This document shows, piece by piece, positions 37,196 through 46,400 of a stretch of 64,000 nt of DNA. A program made the translations under genes and the position numbers. Below the pieces are notes generated by a model. The model had not been told where the DNA came from. It made no database searches and saw only the letters and a list, made by a program, of their open reading frames with translations. This stretch comes from Thiohalobacter thiocyanaticus (GTDB lineage Bacteria; Pseudomonadota; Gammaproteobacteria; Thiohalobacterales; Thiohalobacteraceae): positions 2,902,501-2,966,500 of the forward strand of contig NZ_AP018052.1 of assembly GCF_002356355.1 (NCBI RefSeq), written 5' to 3'. Numbering within the stretch: position 1 is the first letter of the stretch; every line of letters starts with the position of its first letter.

Positions 37196-38413
37196 ATGCG
37201 CAGGGTCGTCGTCACCGGAATCGGCATCGTTTCCTCCATCGGCAACAATGCACAGGAGGTCCGTGAGAGCCTGCGCACAGGCCGCTCGGGCATCGAGTTC
37301 TCGGAAGAATACAAGGCGCTCGGCTTTCGCAGCCAGGTGCATGCCCCGATGCACATCGACACCGAGACCCTGATCGACCGCAAGCTGCGCCGCTTCATGG
37401 GCGACAGCGCCGCCTTCAATTATATCGCCATGCAGGAAGCCATCACGGACTCGGGGCTCGGCGAAGACCTGGTCTCCGATCCGCGCACCGGCCTCATCGT
37501 GGGTTCCGGCGGCGCCTCCACCGAAAACGTGGTGCTGGCCGCCGACACCCTGCGCGAGAAGGGTGTGAAGCGCATCGGCCCCTACGGCGTGACCCGCACC
37601 ATGTCCAGCACCAACTCCGCCTGCCTGGGCACGGCCTACAGGATCAAGGGCGTGGGCTATTCCATCAGTTCGGCCTGCTCGACCAGCGCCCACTGCATCG
37701 GTCACGGCGCCGAGCTGATCCAGATGGGCAAGCAGGACATCGTCTTCGCCGGCGGCGGCGAGGAGGTGCACTGGTCGATGACCATGCTGTTCGACGCCAT
37801 GGGGGCGCTGTCCTCCAAGTACAACGACCGTCCCGAACAGGCCTCACGTCCCTACGACGCGGCCCGTGACGGATTCGTCATCTCCGGCGGCGGCGGCCTG
37901 GTGGTGCTGGAGGAACTCGAACACGCCCGCGCTCGCGGGGCGAAGATCTATGCCGAACTGATCGGCTACGGTGCAACCTCCGACGGCTACGACATGGTCG
38001 CCCCCTCCGGCGAGGGCGCAGCGCGCTGCATGCGTCAGGCCCTGGAGGACGTGGACGGCCCGATCGACTACATCAACGCCCACGGCACCAGTACACCGGT
38101 GGGCGACACCAAGGAGCTGGAAGCCGTGCGCGAGGTCTTCGGCGACCGGGTGCCGAAGATCAGTTCCACCAAGTCGCTGACCGGTCACGCCCTGGGCGCG
38201 GCCGGCGTGCACGAGGCCATCTACAGTCTGCTGATGCAGCAGGACGGCTTCATCTCCGCCACCGCCAATATCGAGCAGCTGGACGAGAAGGCCGAGGGTC
38301 TGCCCATCGTGCGCCAGCTCGAAGAAGGTGCGGAACTGAACACGGTCATGTCCAACAGCTTCGGCTTCGGCGGCGCCAACGCCACCCTGGTGTTCCGCAA
38401 GTGGGCTGATTAA
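37196..38413 (+). CDS. fabB: 3-oxoacyl-ACP synthase I
   Basis: Condensing enzyme that elongates the cis-3-decenoyl-ACP made by FabA. The 405-residue product has the Cys-His-His triad: C161 in [11 protein letters not shown]296 in NAHGTSTP and H331 in LTGHALGA. The start [16 protein letters not shown] at 37196 follows AAGG. FabB rather than FabF is supported by direct coupling to fabA and the [10 protein letters not shown] and [10 protein letters not shown] stretches typical of KAS I. Confidence 0.96.
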   Translation: MRRVVVTGIGIVSSIGNNAQEVRESLRTGRSGIEFSEEYKALGFRSQVHAPMHIDTETLIDRKLRRFMGDSAAFNYIAMQEAITDSGLGEDLVSDPRTGLIVGSGGASTENVVLAADTLREKGVKRIGPYGVTRTMSSTNSACLGTAYRIKGVGYSISSACSTSAHCIGHGAELIQMGKQDIVFAGGGEEVHWSMTMLFDAMGALSSKYNDRPEQASRPYDAARDGFVISGGGGLVVLEELEHARARGAKIYAELIGYGATSDGYDMVAPSGEGAARCMRQALEDVDGPIDYINAHGTSTPVGDTKELEAVREVFGDRVPKISSTKSLTGHALGAAGVHEAIYSLLMQQDGFISATANIEQLDEKAEGLPIVRQLEEGAELNTVMSNSFGFGGANATLVFRKWAD

Positions 38414-38599
38414 GCCCCGCCGGCCGGGTCAAGGCATCCCCGCAATGACGGGGCCAAGCGGCTTCGGACACTGGCTTGAAATCAACAAGTTGACGCACCC
38501 TTCCCATTCAGCCTGCATTCAGTTCCCCCGCCCTACACTGATCCCGCAATCTCAGAACAGACCCGTCTGTTCGCCAACCTCTACAGAAGGAGCGAGATC

Positions 38600-39100
38600 A
38601 TGAACCGAATCAAGCAGGGCTTCATCGCACTGACGCTGGGTGCCGCCGCCCTGGCTGCCGCACCCCTGGCGCATGCCGAGCGCTATGTCGAGCACAACCA
38701 TTACTATGACCGGGACTACGGGCGGGACTACGGCCGTGACTATGCCCGTCATGACCGCGGCCGCGGCCATGGCTACGGGCACTACAAGCCCCGCAAGGAG
38801 GTCCATAACCACTACCATCACAAAGACCGGTATAAACACCGCCGGCAGAAGCAGGTGATCCACCATCACTACCATCACGACCGCCCGTCGCGGGTGGTGG
38901 TCGCACCGCCGCGCCACTATCCGGCACCGCGTCACAGCGGCTATGGCGAGTACCGCTCCGCCACCCCGATGATCGTCGGCGGTATCATCGGCGGCGTGAT
39001 CGGCAACGAGATGGGCAAGGGCCGCGGCCGCGATGCGGCCACCGTGGCCGGCGTGCTGCTCGGCGGTTCGATCGGGCGGGATATCGGTTATCGCTACTGA
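38600..39100 (+). CDS. Secreted His/Tyr-rich glycine-zipper protein
   Basis: The 166-residue product has a Sec signal peptide (cleavage near residue 26, APLAHAE), a long His/Tyr/Arg/Asp-rich segment (HNHYYDRDYGRDYGRDYARH; later VIHHHYHHD) and a C-terminal glycine-zipper region (MIVGGIIGGVIGNEMGKGRG then VLLGGSIGRDIGYRY) as in 2TM glycine-zipper outer-membrane proteins. The His clusters could bind metal, which is inference. GGAG precedes the ATG and a perfect terminator follows, so it is transcribed alone. Confidence 0.85.
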   Translation: MNRIKQGFIALTLGAAALAAAPLAHAERYVEHNHYYDRDYGRDYGRDYARHDRGRGHGYGHYKPRKEVHNHYHHKDRYKHRRQKQVIHHHYHHDRPSRVVVAPPRHYPAPRHSGYGEYRSATPMIVGGIIGGVIGNEMGKGRGRDAATVAGVLLGGSIGRDIGYRY

Positions 39101-39145
39101 TCCGGCACCGCCTGATGAAACCGTCCGGCGGCAGCGCCGACAAGC

Positions 39146-39176
39146 AAAAGGGGTGGCAATTGCCACCCCTTTTTCG
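39146..39176. terminator. Bidirectional terminator
   Basis: A perfect 28-bp palindrome (39146-39173; AAAAGGGGTGGCAA and its complement) with T5 after it lies between the glycine-zipper gene and the converging DUF4382 gene. Confidence 0.92.
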
Positions 39177-39205
39177 TCCCCGTCATGGATAAGGGGAACA
39201 GGGAC

Positions 39206-40123
39206 TCAGTTGAAGTCGTGCGTCGTCGTCTCGCCGGCCGTGATCGTCACGCTGGTTTCACCGTAGAACGACATGTCGTCGGCATCCCCGGTCTCGCCAT
39301 AGTTGTCGTCATCGGTGCCGGGATCACCGTCCTCGGCGGTATCCTGATCCGAACCGCAGGCCAGGGCCACGGTGTAGACCCCGGGATCCAGGGGCGACAC
39401 GGTGTAGTCGTTGACGCCGTCCATGGGCAGGTTCACCGTGGCAACCGGATCACCGTCATCGCCATCCATGTCGTCCACACTGTCGCCTTCCTCGAACACA
39501 TAAACGGCTGCGGGTGAAGCGCAGAGCGCGGGGAACAGGGATGAATCCGCCGAGCCGGCCAGGGTGCCGGCCTCATCATCCTTCACCATCCGCAGCGTCG
39601 GCCGCATGATGTAATCGCCGGCGCCGGTCAGATGCACCGACTGGCGCAGATTGAAATCGATGGTGTAGGCCAGGGTCTGGTCGGCGGAGAGCGTGAAGCT
39701 GTTGTTCAGTTTCAGCCCGGTCTGGGCACTGCTCGGGATGGTCAGGTCATGCTGGCCGGTGCCATCCACAATGTAGGTATTGTCCTGATCCAGTTCCAGC
39801 CGGATCCAGGCATAGTCCCCGGCAGTAACGGCCTCATCATCAACCAGGGTCACGCTCGCACCGTTCTGGTAGTCCAGCAGGTTGATGCTCTGCGGCGTAT
39901 CCAGGGTGATGGTTATCGCATCACCGTCGGCCGGCTTCAGGGTCACGGCGGTGAAGGTGACGACCACTTCAGTGACGTCATCGACCGGGGCATCGGTGAT
40001 GGACAGGCTGAAGCTGCCGGTCCCGCCGGAATCGGAGCCCCCGCCACCGCCGCAGGCACTCAGGCCGACGGCGACCAGGCCTGCCAACAGGGTTCGGTGA
40101 AAATGCGTAGTGGTGGGATTCAT
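39206..40123 (-). CDS. DUF4382 domain lipoprotein
   Basis: Surface or periplasmic lipoprotein of 305 residues with lipobox GLSAC (C24) and a glycine-rich tether. The mature part starts SFSLSITDAPVDDVTEVVV, the hallmark of DUF4382, and ends in an Asp-rich carboxypeptidase-regulatory-like beta domain (EEGDSVDDMDGDDGDPV). The acidic stretches suggest calcium binding (inference). The start at 40123 has GGAGG; the earlier in-frame codons are not supported. Function unknown. Confidence 0.88.
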   Translation of the reverse strand: MNPTTTHFHRTLLAGLVAVGLSACGGGGGSDSGGTGSFSLSITDAPVDDVTEVVVTFTAVTLKPADGDAITITLDTPQSINLLDYQNGASVTLVDDEAVTAGDYAWIRLELDQDNTYIVDGTGQHDLTIPSSAQTGLKLNNSFTLSADQTLAYTIDFNLRQSVHLTGAGDYIMRPTLRMVKDDEAGTLAGSADSSLFPALCASPAAVYVFEEGDSVDDMDGDDGDPVATVNLPMDGVNDYTVSPLDPGVYTVALACGSDQDTAEDGDPGTDDDNYGETGDADDMSFYGETSVTITAGETTTHDFN

Positions 40124-40289
40124 GGTGCGCCCTCCATTATTCGAATTGGTGACCCGCAGCCTAGGGGATGACATGTCCTGTCGCTGCGAAACGACGCACA
40201 CTTCCTGTGTATCAGGAGCTTGGGGAGGCCTGGCAACACTGTCAAGCCAATCGACAAGTTATTGCTTCAATGAAACTTACTGCCGGGTT

Positions 40290-43200
40290 CTATGAAAGTG
40301 CCTGCCGCACCTTCTGCAATCGCTGGTCGGAAACCTTCTCCCGCGTGCCCAGTTCCTGCGCGAACAGCGAGACCCGGAACTCCTCAACCAGCCAGCGGAA
40401 ATGCTGCAGCGCATCGCTGGCCGGGCCCTGTGTCTGCAGCCGCGCCTTGCATGCCTCCCAATGCGGGGCGACCTGTGCGGCCAGCTGACGGTCCCGGCCG
40501 GGATTGCTCTCCAGTCGGTCCAGCCGGCGCTCGACTGCCTGCAGATAGCGCGGCAGTTCGCCCAGCCACGCCCGCGGCGTGGCGGCGACAAAGCCCGGAT
40601 AGACAAGGTACTGCAACTGGTCACGGATGTCGTTGAGCGCGCCCAGCCACTGCGGCGGGACCTTGCCCTTGAGGCGGCGGGCGATGGCGTGGTGGCGCGC
40701 CAGGGCGGCACCGACCTCGCCGGCAAGCCGGTTGGCGGTCTCCACCAGCCGCGCCTCGGCTGCCTGGCGCGCACGTGCGTAATCCTGCTGCGTGCGCAGT
40801 TCCTCCTGTTCTGCAAACAGACATTCGGCCGCCGCGGCGCGGATGATATCGCGCTTGAGCGAATCGCAGTCACCGACCGGCGCATAGTGCAGGCACAGCT
40901 GCTTCGCCTGCGGCAGGTTCTTCTCCAGATAGCGCCGGGTCTTGTCCGCCTGGCGGCAGAACAGGGCCAGGGTGCCGGCACGGTGCGCCCGGCGCGCCCG
41001 CTCCGGATTGTCCAGCAGTCGCAGCGCAACGCCATCGTCTTCCGCCACCAGCGCCGGGTAGCCGCGCAGGCGCAGGCCGTCGCGCTCCAGTTCGATGGAC
41101 TCGGGCAGATCGCCGACGTCCCATTCCATGATCCCTGCACGTTCATATTCCGCCGTAGGCAGACCGGCGAAGCTGCGCTCGGCGCGGGCGCCGATCCCGG
41201 CCTTGAGCGCCGCCAGGTCGCGGCCCTGTGCCAGACATTTGCCCTTGCCGTCCAGCACCCGGAAATTCATGAACAGATGCAGCGGCAGCTGCTCCAGCCG
41301 CCAGTCGTCCGGTCCGACCTCGATGCCGGTCATACGCCTGAGCTGCGCGGCCAACTGTTCGGTGAGCGATCCTTCTCCGGGGGATAGCGCCTGCAGACAG
41401 GCGCGGGCGAAGTCAGGCGCCGGCACGAAGTGCCTGCGCAGCGCCTTGGGCAGGGAACGGATCAGGGCCGTGGCCTTCTCCTCCAGCAGCCCGGGCACCA
41501 GCCACTCGAAGGGTTCCGGGCTGAGTTGGTTCAACGCCGCCAGCGGGATCTCCAGCGTCACCCCATCCTCGGCATGGCCGGGCTCGAAGTGATAGTGCAG
41601 CGCCAGACTCAGCCCGCCCAGTTCCAGTCGGGCCGGGAAGGCCTCGCCGGTGATATGGCCGGCGGCGTGCTGCATCAGGGTCTCGCGGCTGAGATGGAAG
41701 GCCTGCTGCTGTTCCGGCGTGGCGCGTTTGTACCAGCGCTCGAACTCGGGGGCATTGCTGACATCCGCCGGCACCAGGCGATCGAAATAGTCATACAGCA
41801 CGGCCTCGTCGATCAGTATGTCCTGGCGCCGCGATTTGGCCTCCAGTTCCTCCACCTCCTCGATCAGGCTCCGGTTGTGCTGATGAAATTCCAGCCGGGT
41901 GCGGTACTCGCCGCGCACCAGGGCACCGCGGATGAACAACTCGCGCGCGGCCTGAGGGTCGACCCGGCTGTAATCCACCCGCCGCGCCGGCACCAGCACC
42001 AGGCCGTAGAGACTGACCTGCTCGTCGGCCACGGCGCGGCCGCGCTTCTGCTCCCAGTGGGCATCGCGCCAGTTGCGCTTGACCAGATGCGGCGCCAGCT
42101 GCTCGGCCCACTGCGGTTCGATGCGCGCCACGGTACGGGCGTACTGGCGGCCGGTCTCGACCAGTTCGGCGGCCATGATCCATTTGGGCGGCTTCCTGAA
42201 CAGGCCCGAGCCGGGAAAGATATGCAGCTTGATCCCGCGCGCGCCCGTGTACTCCTGCCCTTCCCCCTTGAAGGCCAGGTTGCCCAGCAGCCCGCTCAGC
42301 AGCGCCCGGTGAATGGCGCCATGCTCGGCCGGCTCGGCATTGAACTGCAGGTCCAGCTCCCGGACCAGCCCCAGCAACTGACCGTGAATATCCTTCCATT
42401 CCCGCAGCCGCACCCAGGACAGATAGTGGCGCTCGCACAGGCGCTGCAGCTTGCGTCGGGTCAGGTGCCGTTCCTGTTCGCGGTAGAAGCGCCATAATTT
42501 GAGAAAACCGACGAAGTCCGACTGCTCGTCGCGAAACGCCGCCTGCGCCTCATCGGCGGCCTGCTGCGCCTCCAGCGGCCGCAGGCGGGGGTCGGGCACG
42601 GTCAGCGCACTGACGATGACCAGCACCTCCTCCAGGCTGCCCTCTGCATGGGCGGCCAGCAGCATGCGGCCCAGGCGCACGTCCAGCGGCAGGCGTGCCA
42701 GCTTGCGTCCGATGTCGGTCAGGCGGCTGTCGTCATCGATGGCCTGCAGCTCATGCAGCAGCCGGAAGCCGTCGCGGACATAGCGCGGGTCGGGGGGATC
42801 GATGAAGGGAAAGGCCTCGATATCCCCCAGCCCCAGCTGCAGCATCTGCAGTATGACGCTGGCGAGACTGGTGCGGCGGATCTCGGGATCGGTGAAGACG
42901 GGCCGTTGGGCGTAGTCCTCCTCGCTGTAGAGGCGGATGCAGATCCCGGGCGCGACCCGGCCGCAGCGACCGGCGCGCTGGTCGGCCGAGGCCTGCGCGA
43001 CCGGCTCGATGGGCAGGCGCTGCACCTTGGTGCGATGGCTGTAGCGGCTGATGCGCGCCAGCCCGGTATCGACCACATAGCGGATGCCGGGCACGGTGAG
43101 CGAGGTCTCGGCCACGTTGGTGGCCAGCACGATGCGCCGGCCGCTGTGCGCCCGGAACACCTGTTGCTGCTGCTGCACCGACAGCCGGCCGTACAGCGGC

Positions 43201-44159
43201 AGGATCTCGGTCTGCGGCGGATGGTGCTTACGCAGCCGCTCGGCGGCGTCGCGGATATCGCGCTCGCCCGGCAGGAACACCAGGATATCGCCGGGGCCGG
43301 CGCGCGCCAGCTCGTCCACGGCATCCAGGATGGCCTCTCCGCGATCGCGTTCGCGGCTGTCCTCGTCCTCGCCCCGCAGCGGCCGGTAGCGGAGCTCCAC
43401 CGGATAGGTGCGGCCGGAGACCTCGATGATGGGGGCGTCGTCGAAGTGGCGGCTGAAGCGTTCCGGGTCGATGGTGGCGGAGGTGATGATCACCTTCAGT
43501 TCGGGCCGCTGCGGCAGCAGCCGCTTGAGGTAGCCGAGCAGGAAATCGACATTGAGCGAGCGCTCGTGGGCCTCGTCGATGATCAGGGTATCGTAGGCCA
43601 GCAGCTGCGGATCGCTCCGGGTCTCGGCCAGCAGGATGCCGTCGGTCATCACCTTGATCAGGGAATCCGCGCCGACCCGGTCGCTGAACCGCACCTTGAA
43701 GCCGACCTGCGCGCCGACCTCGGTGTGCAGTTCCTCGGCGATGCGCGCGGCCAGGCTGCGCGCGGCGATACGCCGCGGCTGGGTGTGACCGATCAGGCCG
43801 TCCACGCCGCGGCCCAGTTCCAGACAGATCTTGGGCAGCTGGGTGGTCTTGCCGGAGCCGGTCTCGCCGCAGACGATCACCACCTGATGTTCGGTCAGGG
43901 CCGCAGCGATCGCCTCGCGATGCTCCACCACCGGCAGCTCCAGCGGATACTCCGGCCGCGGCAGGGAGCGGCGGCGCTGTTCACGCCGCTGCTCGGAGGC
44001 CGAGATCTCGGCGGCCACCGCGCTCAAGCCGCGATCGATGGGCTTGTTGCTGCGCAGGCGCCGGCGCAGCCCGGCCAGCCGCTTGTGCAACGCCGGTCTG
44101 TCGCGCAGCAGGCACCGGGCCAGGCGCTGTTCGAGTTGTTTGAGCTCAGAAACGGACAT
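40290..44159 (-). CDS. hrpA: ATP-dependent RNA helicase HrpA
   Basis: DEAH-box RNA helicase of 1289 residues, full length for HrpA (about 1300). Motif I is GETGSGKTTQLPKI, motif II is DEAH in IIDEAHERSLN, motif III is TSATID, and the QRAGRCGR motif VI follows. An OB-fold and the long HrpA-specific C-terminal part make up the rest. The start at 44159 (MSVSELKQLEQRL) is nine codons inside the longest ORF. It stands alone on the minus strand and is involved in mRNA processing and rescue of stalled ribosomes in studied species. The several plus-strand ORFs in this span are shadows. Confidence 0.96.
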   Translation of the reverse strand: MSVSELKQLEQRLARCLLRDRPALHKRLAGLRRRLRSNKPIDRGLSAVAAEISASEQRREQRRRSLPRPEYPLELPVVEHREAIAAALTEHQVVIVCGETGSGKTTQLPKICLELGRGVDGLIGHTQPRRIAARSLAARIAEELHTEVGAQVGFKVRFSDRVGADSLIKVMTDGILLAETRSDPQLLAYDTLIIDEAHERSLNVDFLLGYLKRLLPQRPELKVIITSATIDPERFSRHFDDAPIIEVSGRTYPVELRYRPLRGEDEDSRERDRGEAILDAVDELARAGPGDILVFLPGERDIRDAAERLRKHHPPQTEILPLYGRLSVQQQQQVFRAHSGRRIVLATNVAETSLTVPGIRYVVDTGLARISRYSHRTKVQRLPIEPVAQASADQRAGRCGRVAPGICIRLYSEEDYAQRPVFTDPEIRRTSLASVILQMLQLGLGDIEAFPFIDPPDPRYVRDGFRLLHELQAIDDDSRLTDIGRKLARLPLDVRLGRMLLAAHAEGSLEEVLVIVSALTVPDPRLRPLEAQQAADEAQAAFRDEQSDFVGFLKLWRFYREQERHLTRRKLQRLCERHYLSWVRLREWKDIHGQLLGLVRELDLQFNAEPAEHGAIHRALLSGLLGNLAFKGEGQEYTGARGIKLHIFPGSGLFRKPPKWIMAAELVETGRQYARTVARIEPQWAEQLAPHLVKRNWRDAHWEQKRGRAVADEQVSLYGLVLVPARRVDYSRVDPQAARELFIRGALVRGEYRTRLEFHQHNRSLIEEVEELEAKSRRQDILIDEAVLYDYFDRLVPADVSNAPEFERWYKRATPEQQQAFHLSRETLMQHAAGHITGEAFPARLELGGLSLALHYHFEPGHAEDGVTLEIPLAALNQLSPEPFEWLVPGLLEEKATALIRSLPKALRRHFVPAPDFARACLQALSPGEGSLTEQLAAQLRRMTGIEVGPDDWRLEQLPLHLFMNFRVLDGKGKCLAQGRDLAALKAGIGARAERSFAGLPTAEYERAGIMEWDVGDLPESIELERDGLRLRGYPALVAEDDGVALRLLDNPERARRAHRAGTLALFCRQADKTRRYLEKNLPQAKQLCLHYAPVGDCDSLKRDIIRAAAAECLFAEQEELRTQQDYARARQAAEARLVETANRLAGEVGAALARHHAIARRLKGKVPPQWLGALNDIRDQLQYLVYPGFVAATPRAWLGELPRYLQAVERRLDRLESNPGRDRQLAAQVAPHWEACKARLQTQGPASDALQHFRWLVEEFRVSLFAQELGTREKVSDQRLQKVRQALS

Positions 44160-44395
44160 GCAAACAGGTATCAGCAGACCGGCCATGCCAGTAATGCGTC
44201 ATGCAGGTATCGGCGGGATTCAGGGGCGCCGCAGGTCAATATGGATCGGACATGATATCCTGCCCGCCGCGGAACCAACAGGGCGGCGGGGAATCCCACT
44301 TCCTGCAGATCCGCTGGCCTGCATCCTGCATTGATCAGGTCGACACCCGGCAACAGGGCGCCCCAGTCCGACCAGCGCCCGGATGGAGATTCACA

Positions 44396-44872
44396 ATGAA
44401 ACAGCTGTTCCGTATTCTTGTTCTGCCGTTCTGCGCCCTGTGCCTGTTCGGAGCCACCGTCCCGGCCCTGGCTCAGGAGGGCGAGACCCAGACCGATTCC
44501 CTGTTCGGCGAACCCAGCCACAAGCTGGTCTACCAACTCAACCAGGCCGACCCGGACTACATGGATCACATCCTGTTCTCGGCCGGCGCCATGCTGCGCA
44601 AGTTCGGCGATGACATCAAGATCGTGATCACCCTGATCGGTCCCGGCGTGCATCTGGCGGCGAAGAACCCCGGCCGGCCGGTACCGGAGGAACTGCGCCA
44701 ACGGGCCGAAAGCCTGGCCATGTATGACGTCGAGTTTCATGTCTGCGGCAACACCCTCAAGTCCCTGGAATGGACCATGGACGACATGGAAAGCTACGCC
44801 ACCTACGTCGAGGTCGGCGCGGCGGACCTGATGCTGCTGCAGGAACAGGGCTTCAGCTATATCAGCTGGTAG
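44396..44872 (+). CDS. Secreted DsrE-like protein
   Basis: The 158-residue product has a Sec signal peptide (cleavage near residue 26, VPALAQEG) and a DsrE/DsrF-like alpha/beta domain (KLVYQLNQADPDYMDHIL, FGDDIKIVITLIGPGVHLA, YATYVEVGAADLMLLQEQGF). A single mature cysteine, C117 in FHVCGNT, sits where DsrE-type proteins carry the sulfur-binding residue, so a periplasmic persulfide or thiol role is possible but unproven. GGAG precedes the ATG. Divergent from hrpA. Confidence 0.85.
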   Translation: MKQLFRILVLPFCALCLFGATVPALAQEGETQTDSLFGEPSHKLVYQLNQADPDYMDHILFSAGAMLRKFGDDIKIVITLIGPGVHLAAKNPGRPVPEELRQRAESLAMYDVEFHVCGNTLKSLEWTMDDMESYATYVEVGAADLMLLQEQGFSYISW

Positions 44873-44883
44873 GCAGGGCCGCA

Positions 44884-44955
44884 GGTCGGGTCAGCGCAGC
44901 GTAACCCGACATGTCGCGGCATGCGTCGGGTTACGCCTTTCAGGCCAACCCGATC
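44884..44955. repeat. REP-like inverted repeat (different sequence family)
   Basis: CGTAACCCGAC (44900-44910) pairs with GTCGGGTTACG (44925-44935), and outer arms near 44884 and 44955 pair with one mismatch. The design resembles the GTAGGATGGGT elements, but the sequence differs. It follows the DsrE-like gene by 11 bp and may end its transcript. Confidence 0.75.
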
Positions 44956-45022
44956 TACATCCCTTTGACCAACCGCCGACGGCGGGTATGATCGGCGGCA
45001 CATCCCCTCGAACCGGCGGCCG

Positions 45023-46300
45023 ATGGCATCCCATTCCCACCAGCGCGGCATCTACGGCTGGGCCCTGTACGACTGGGCCAACTCCGCCTTCTCCACCACG
45101 GTCATGGCCGGCTTCTTCCCGGTCTTCTTCAAGCAGGTCTGGAACGCCGGCGAGCCGGTCGCGCTGAGCACCTTCCGCCTGGGTCTGGCCAATTCGCTGG
45201 CCAGCCTGGTGGTGATGCTGGCCGCGCCCCTGATCGGCGCGATGGCCGACCAGCTCGGGTACCGCAAGGGCGCGCTGCTGATCTTCGCCGCCCTGGGTAT
45301 TCTCATGACCGGCGCGCTGGCCTGGATCCAGGCCGGACACTGGGAACTGGCCGCGCTGACCTACGCCCTGGCGGTGATCGGCTTCTCCGGCAGCAACCTC
45401 TTCTATGACGCCCTGCTGGTCTACATCGCCCCGCTGCGCGACAGCGACCGGGTCTCGGCACTGGGCTTCGCCCTGGGCTACCTGGGCGGCGGCCTGCTGT
45501 TCAGCCTCAACCTGGTCATGGCCTGGCAGCCGGAATGGTTCGGCCTGGCCGACCGCGATGCGGCCGTGCGGGCCGCCTTCCTCTCGGTGGCAGTCTGGTG
45601 GGTGGTATTCTCGCTGCCGCTGCTGCTGTGGGTGCATGAGCCGCAGCCGCCGTCACGGCCGACCTGGGGCGCAAGCCTGAGCCGGGGCGGACGTCAACTC
45701 GTGCGCACCCTGCGCGAGATCCGCGCCCTGCCGGAGGCCTTCATCTTCCTGCTCGCCTACTGGTTCTACATAGACGGCGTGGGCACCATCATCCGCATGG
45801 CGGTGGACTACGGCCTGTCGCTGGGCTTCCCCGACACCAGCCTGGTCACCGCCCTGCTGATCACCCAGTTCGTCGGCTTTCCCGCCACCCTGGTGTTCGG
45901 CCGCCTGGGCGGCCTGATGGGCACCCGCAATGCCATCTACCTGGCGCTGGGGCTGTACATGCTCATCACCCTGTGGGGCGCCTTCATGAGCGCGGTGTGG
46001 GAGTTCTATCTGCTGGCCACCGCCGTGGGCCTGGTCCAGGGCGGGGTGCAGGCACTGAGCCGATCGCTGTTCGCCCGCCTGATTCCGCTGCGGCAGTCGG
46101 CGGAACTGTTCGGTTTCTACAACATGCTGGGCAAGTTCGCCGCCGTGCTGGGACCGCTGCTGATGGGGACGGTGGTGCTGGTCACCGGCTCGCCGCGTGT
46201 GGGCATTGTCTCCGTGCTGCTGCTGTTCGGCATCGGCGTCTGGCTGCTCTCGAGGGTGGACATCGAGCGCGGCGAGCAGCGCGTGAACGCAGGCACGTAG
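45023..46300 (+). CDS. MFS transporter, UMF1/Atg22-like family
   Basis: Twelve-segment membrane transporter of 425 residues. The N-terminal YGWALYDWANSAFSTTVMAG is the UMF1 (vacuole-effluxer Atg22-like) signature, and GFPATLVFGRLGGLMGTRNA resembles the MFS loop between helices. Atg22 exports amino acids from yeast vacuoles; the bacterial substrate is unknown. The stop codon TAG is the first bases of the REP-like element at 46297, so the element inserted into or shaped the gene end. Confidence 0.88.
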   Translation: MASHSHQRGIYGWALYDWANSAFSTTVMAGFFPVFFKQVWNAGEPVALSTFRLGLANSLASLVVMLAAPLIGAMADQLGYRKGALLIFAALGILMTGALAWIQAGHWELAALTYALAVIGFSGSNLFYDALLVYIAPLRDSDRVSALGFALGYLGGGLLFSLNLVMAWQPEWFGLADRDAAVRAAFLSVAVWWVVFSLPLLLWVHEPQPPSRPTWGASLSRGGRQLVRTLREIRALPEAFIFLLAYWFYIDGVGTIIRMAVDYGLSLGFPDTSLVTALLITQFVGFPATLVFGRLGGLMGTRNAIYLALGLYMLITLWGAFMSAVWEFYLLATAVGLVQGGVQALSRSLFARLIPLRQSAELFGFYNMLGKFAAVLGPLLMGTVVLVTGSPRVGIVSVLLLFGIGVWLLSRVDIERGEQRVNAGT

Positions 46301-46378
46301 GATGGGTGGAGGCGCTTGCGCCGTAACCCATCACACGACCGGGTCGCGATGGGTTGCGCTGCGCTCCACCCATCCTAC
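46297..46378. repeat. REP-like inverted-repeat element, copy 2
   Basis: GTAGGATGGGTGGAG (46297-46311) and CTCCACCCATCCTAC (46364-46378) are perfect reverse complements. Same family as 28299-28382, also between converging genes; internal AACCCATC and GATGGGTT are conserved too. It supplies the stop codon of the MFS gene. Confidence 0.88.
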
Positions 46379-46400
46379 ACTCTGAGCCGCAATCCGCCCG

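Noticed and set aside
42648-44255. 535-residue open frame opposite hrpA
   Set aside because: Antisense shadow of the helicase gene, with no motifs of its own.
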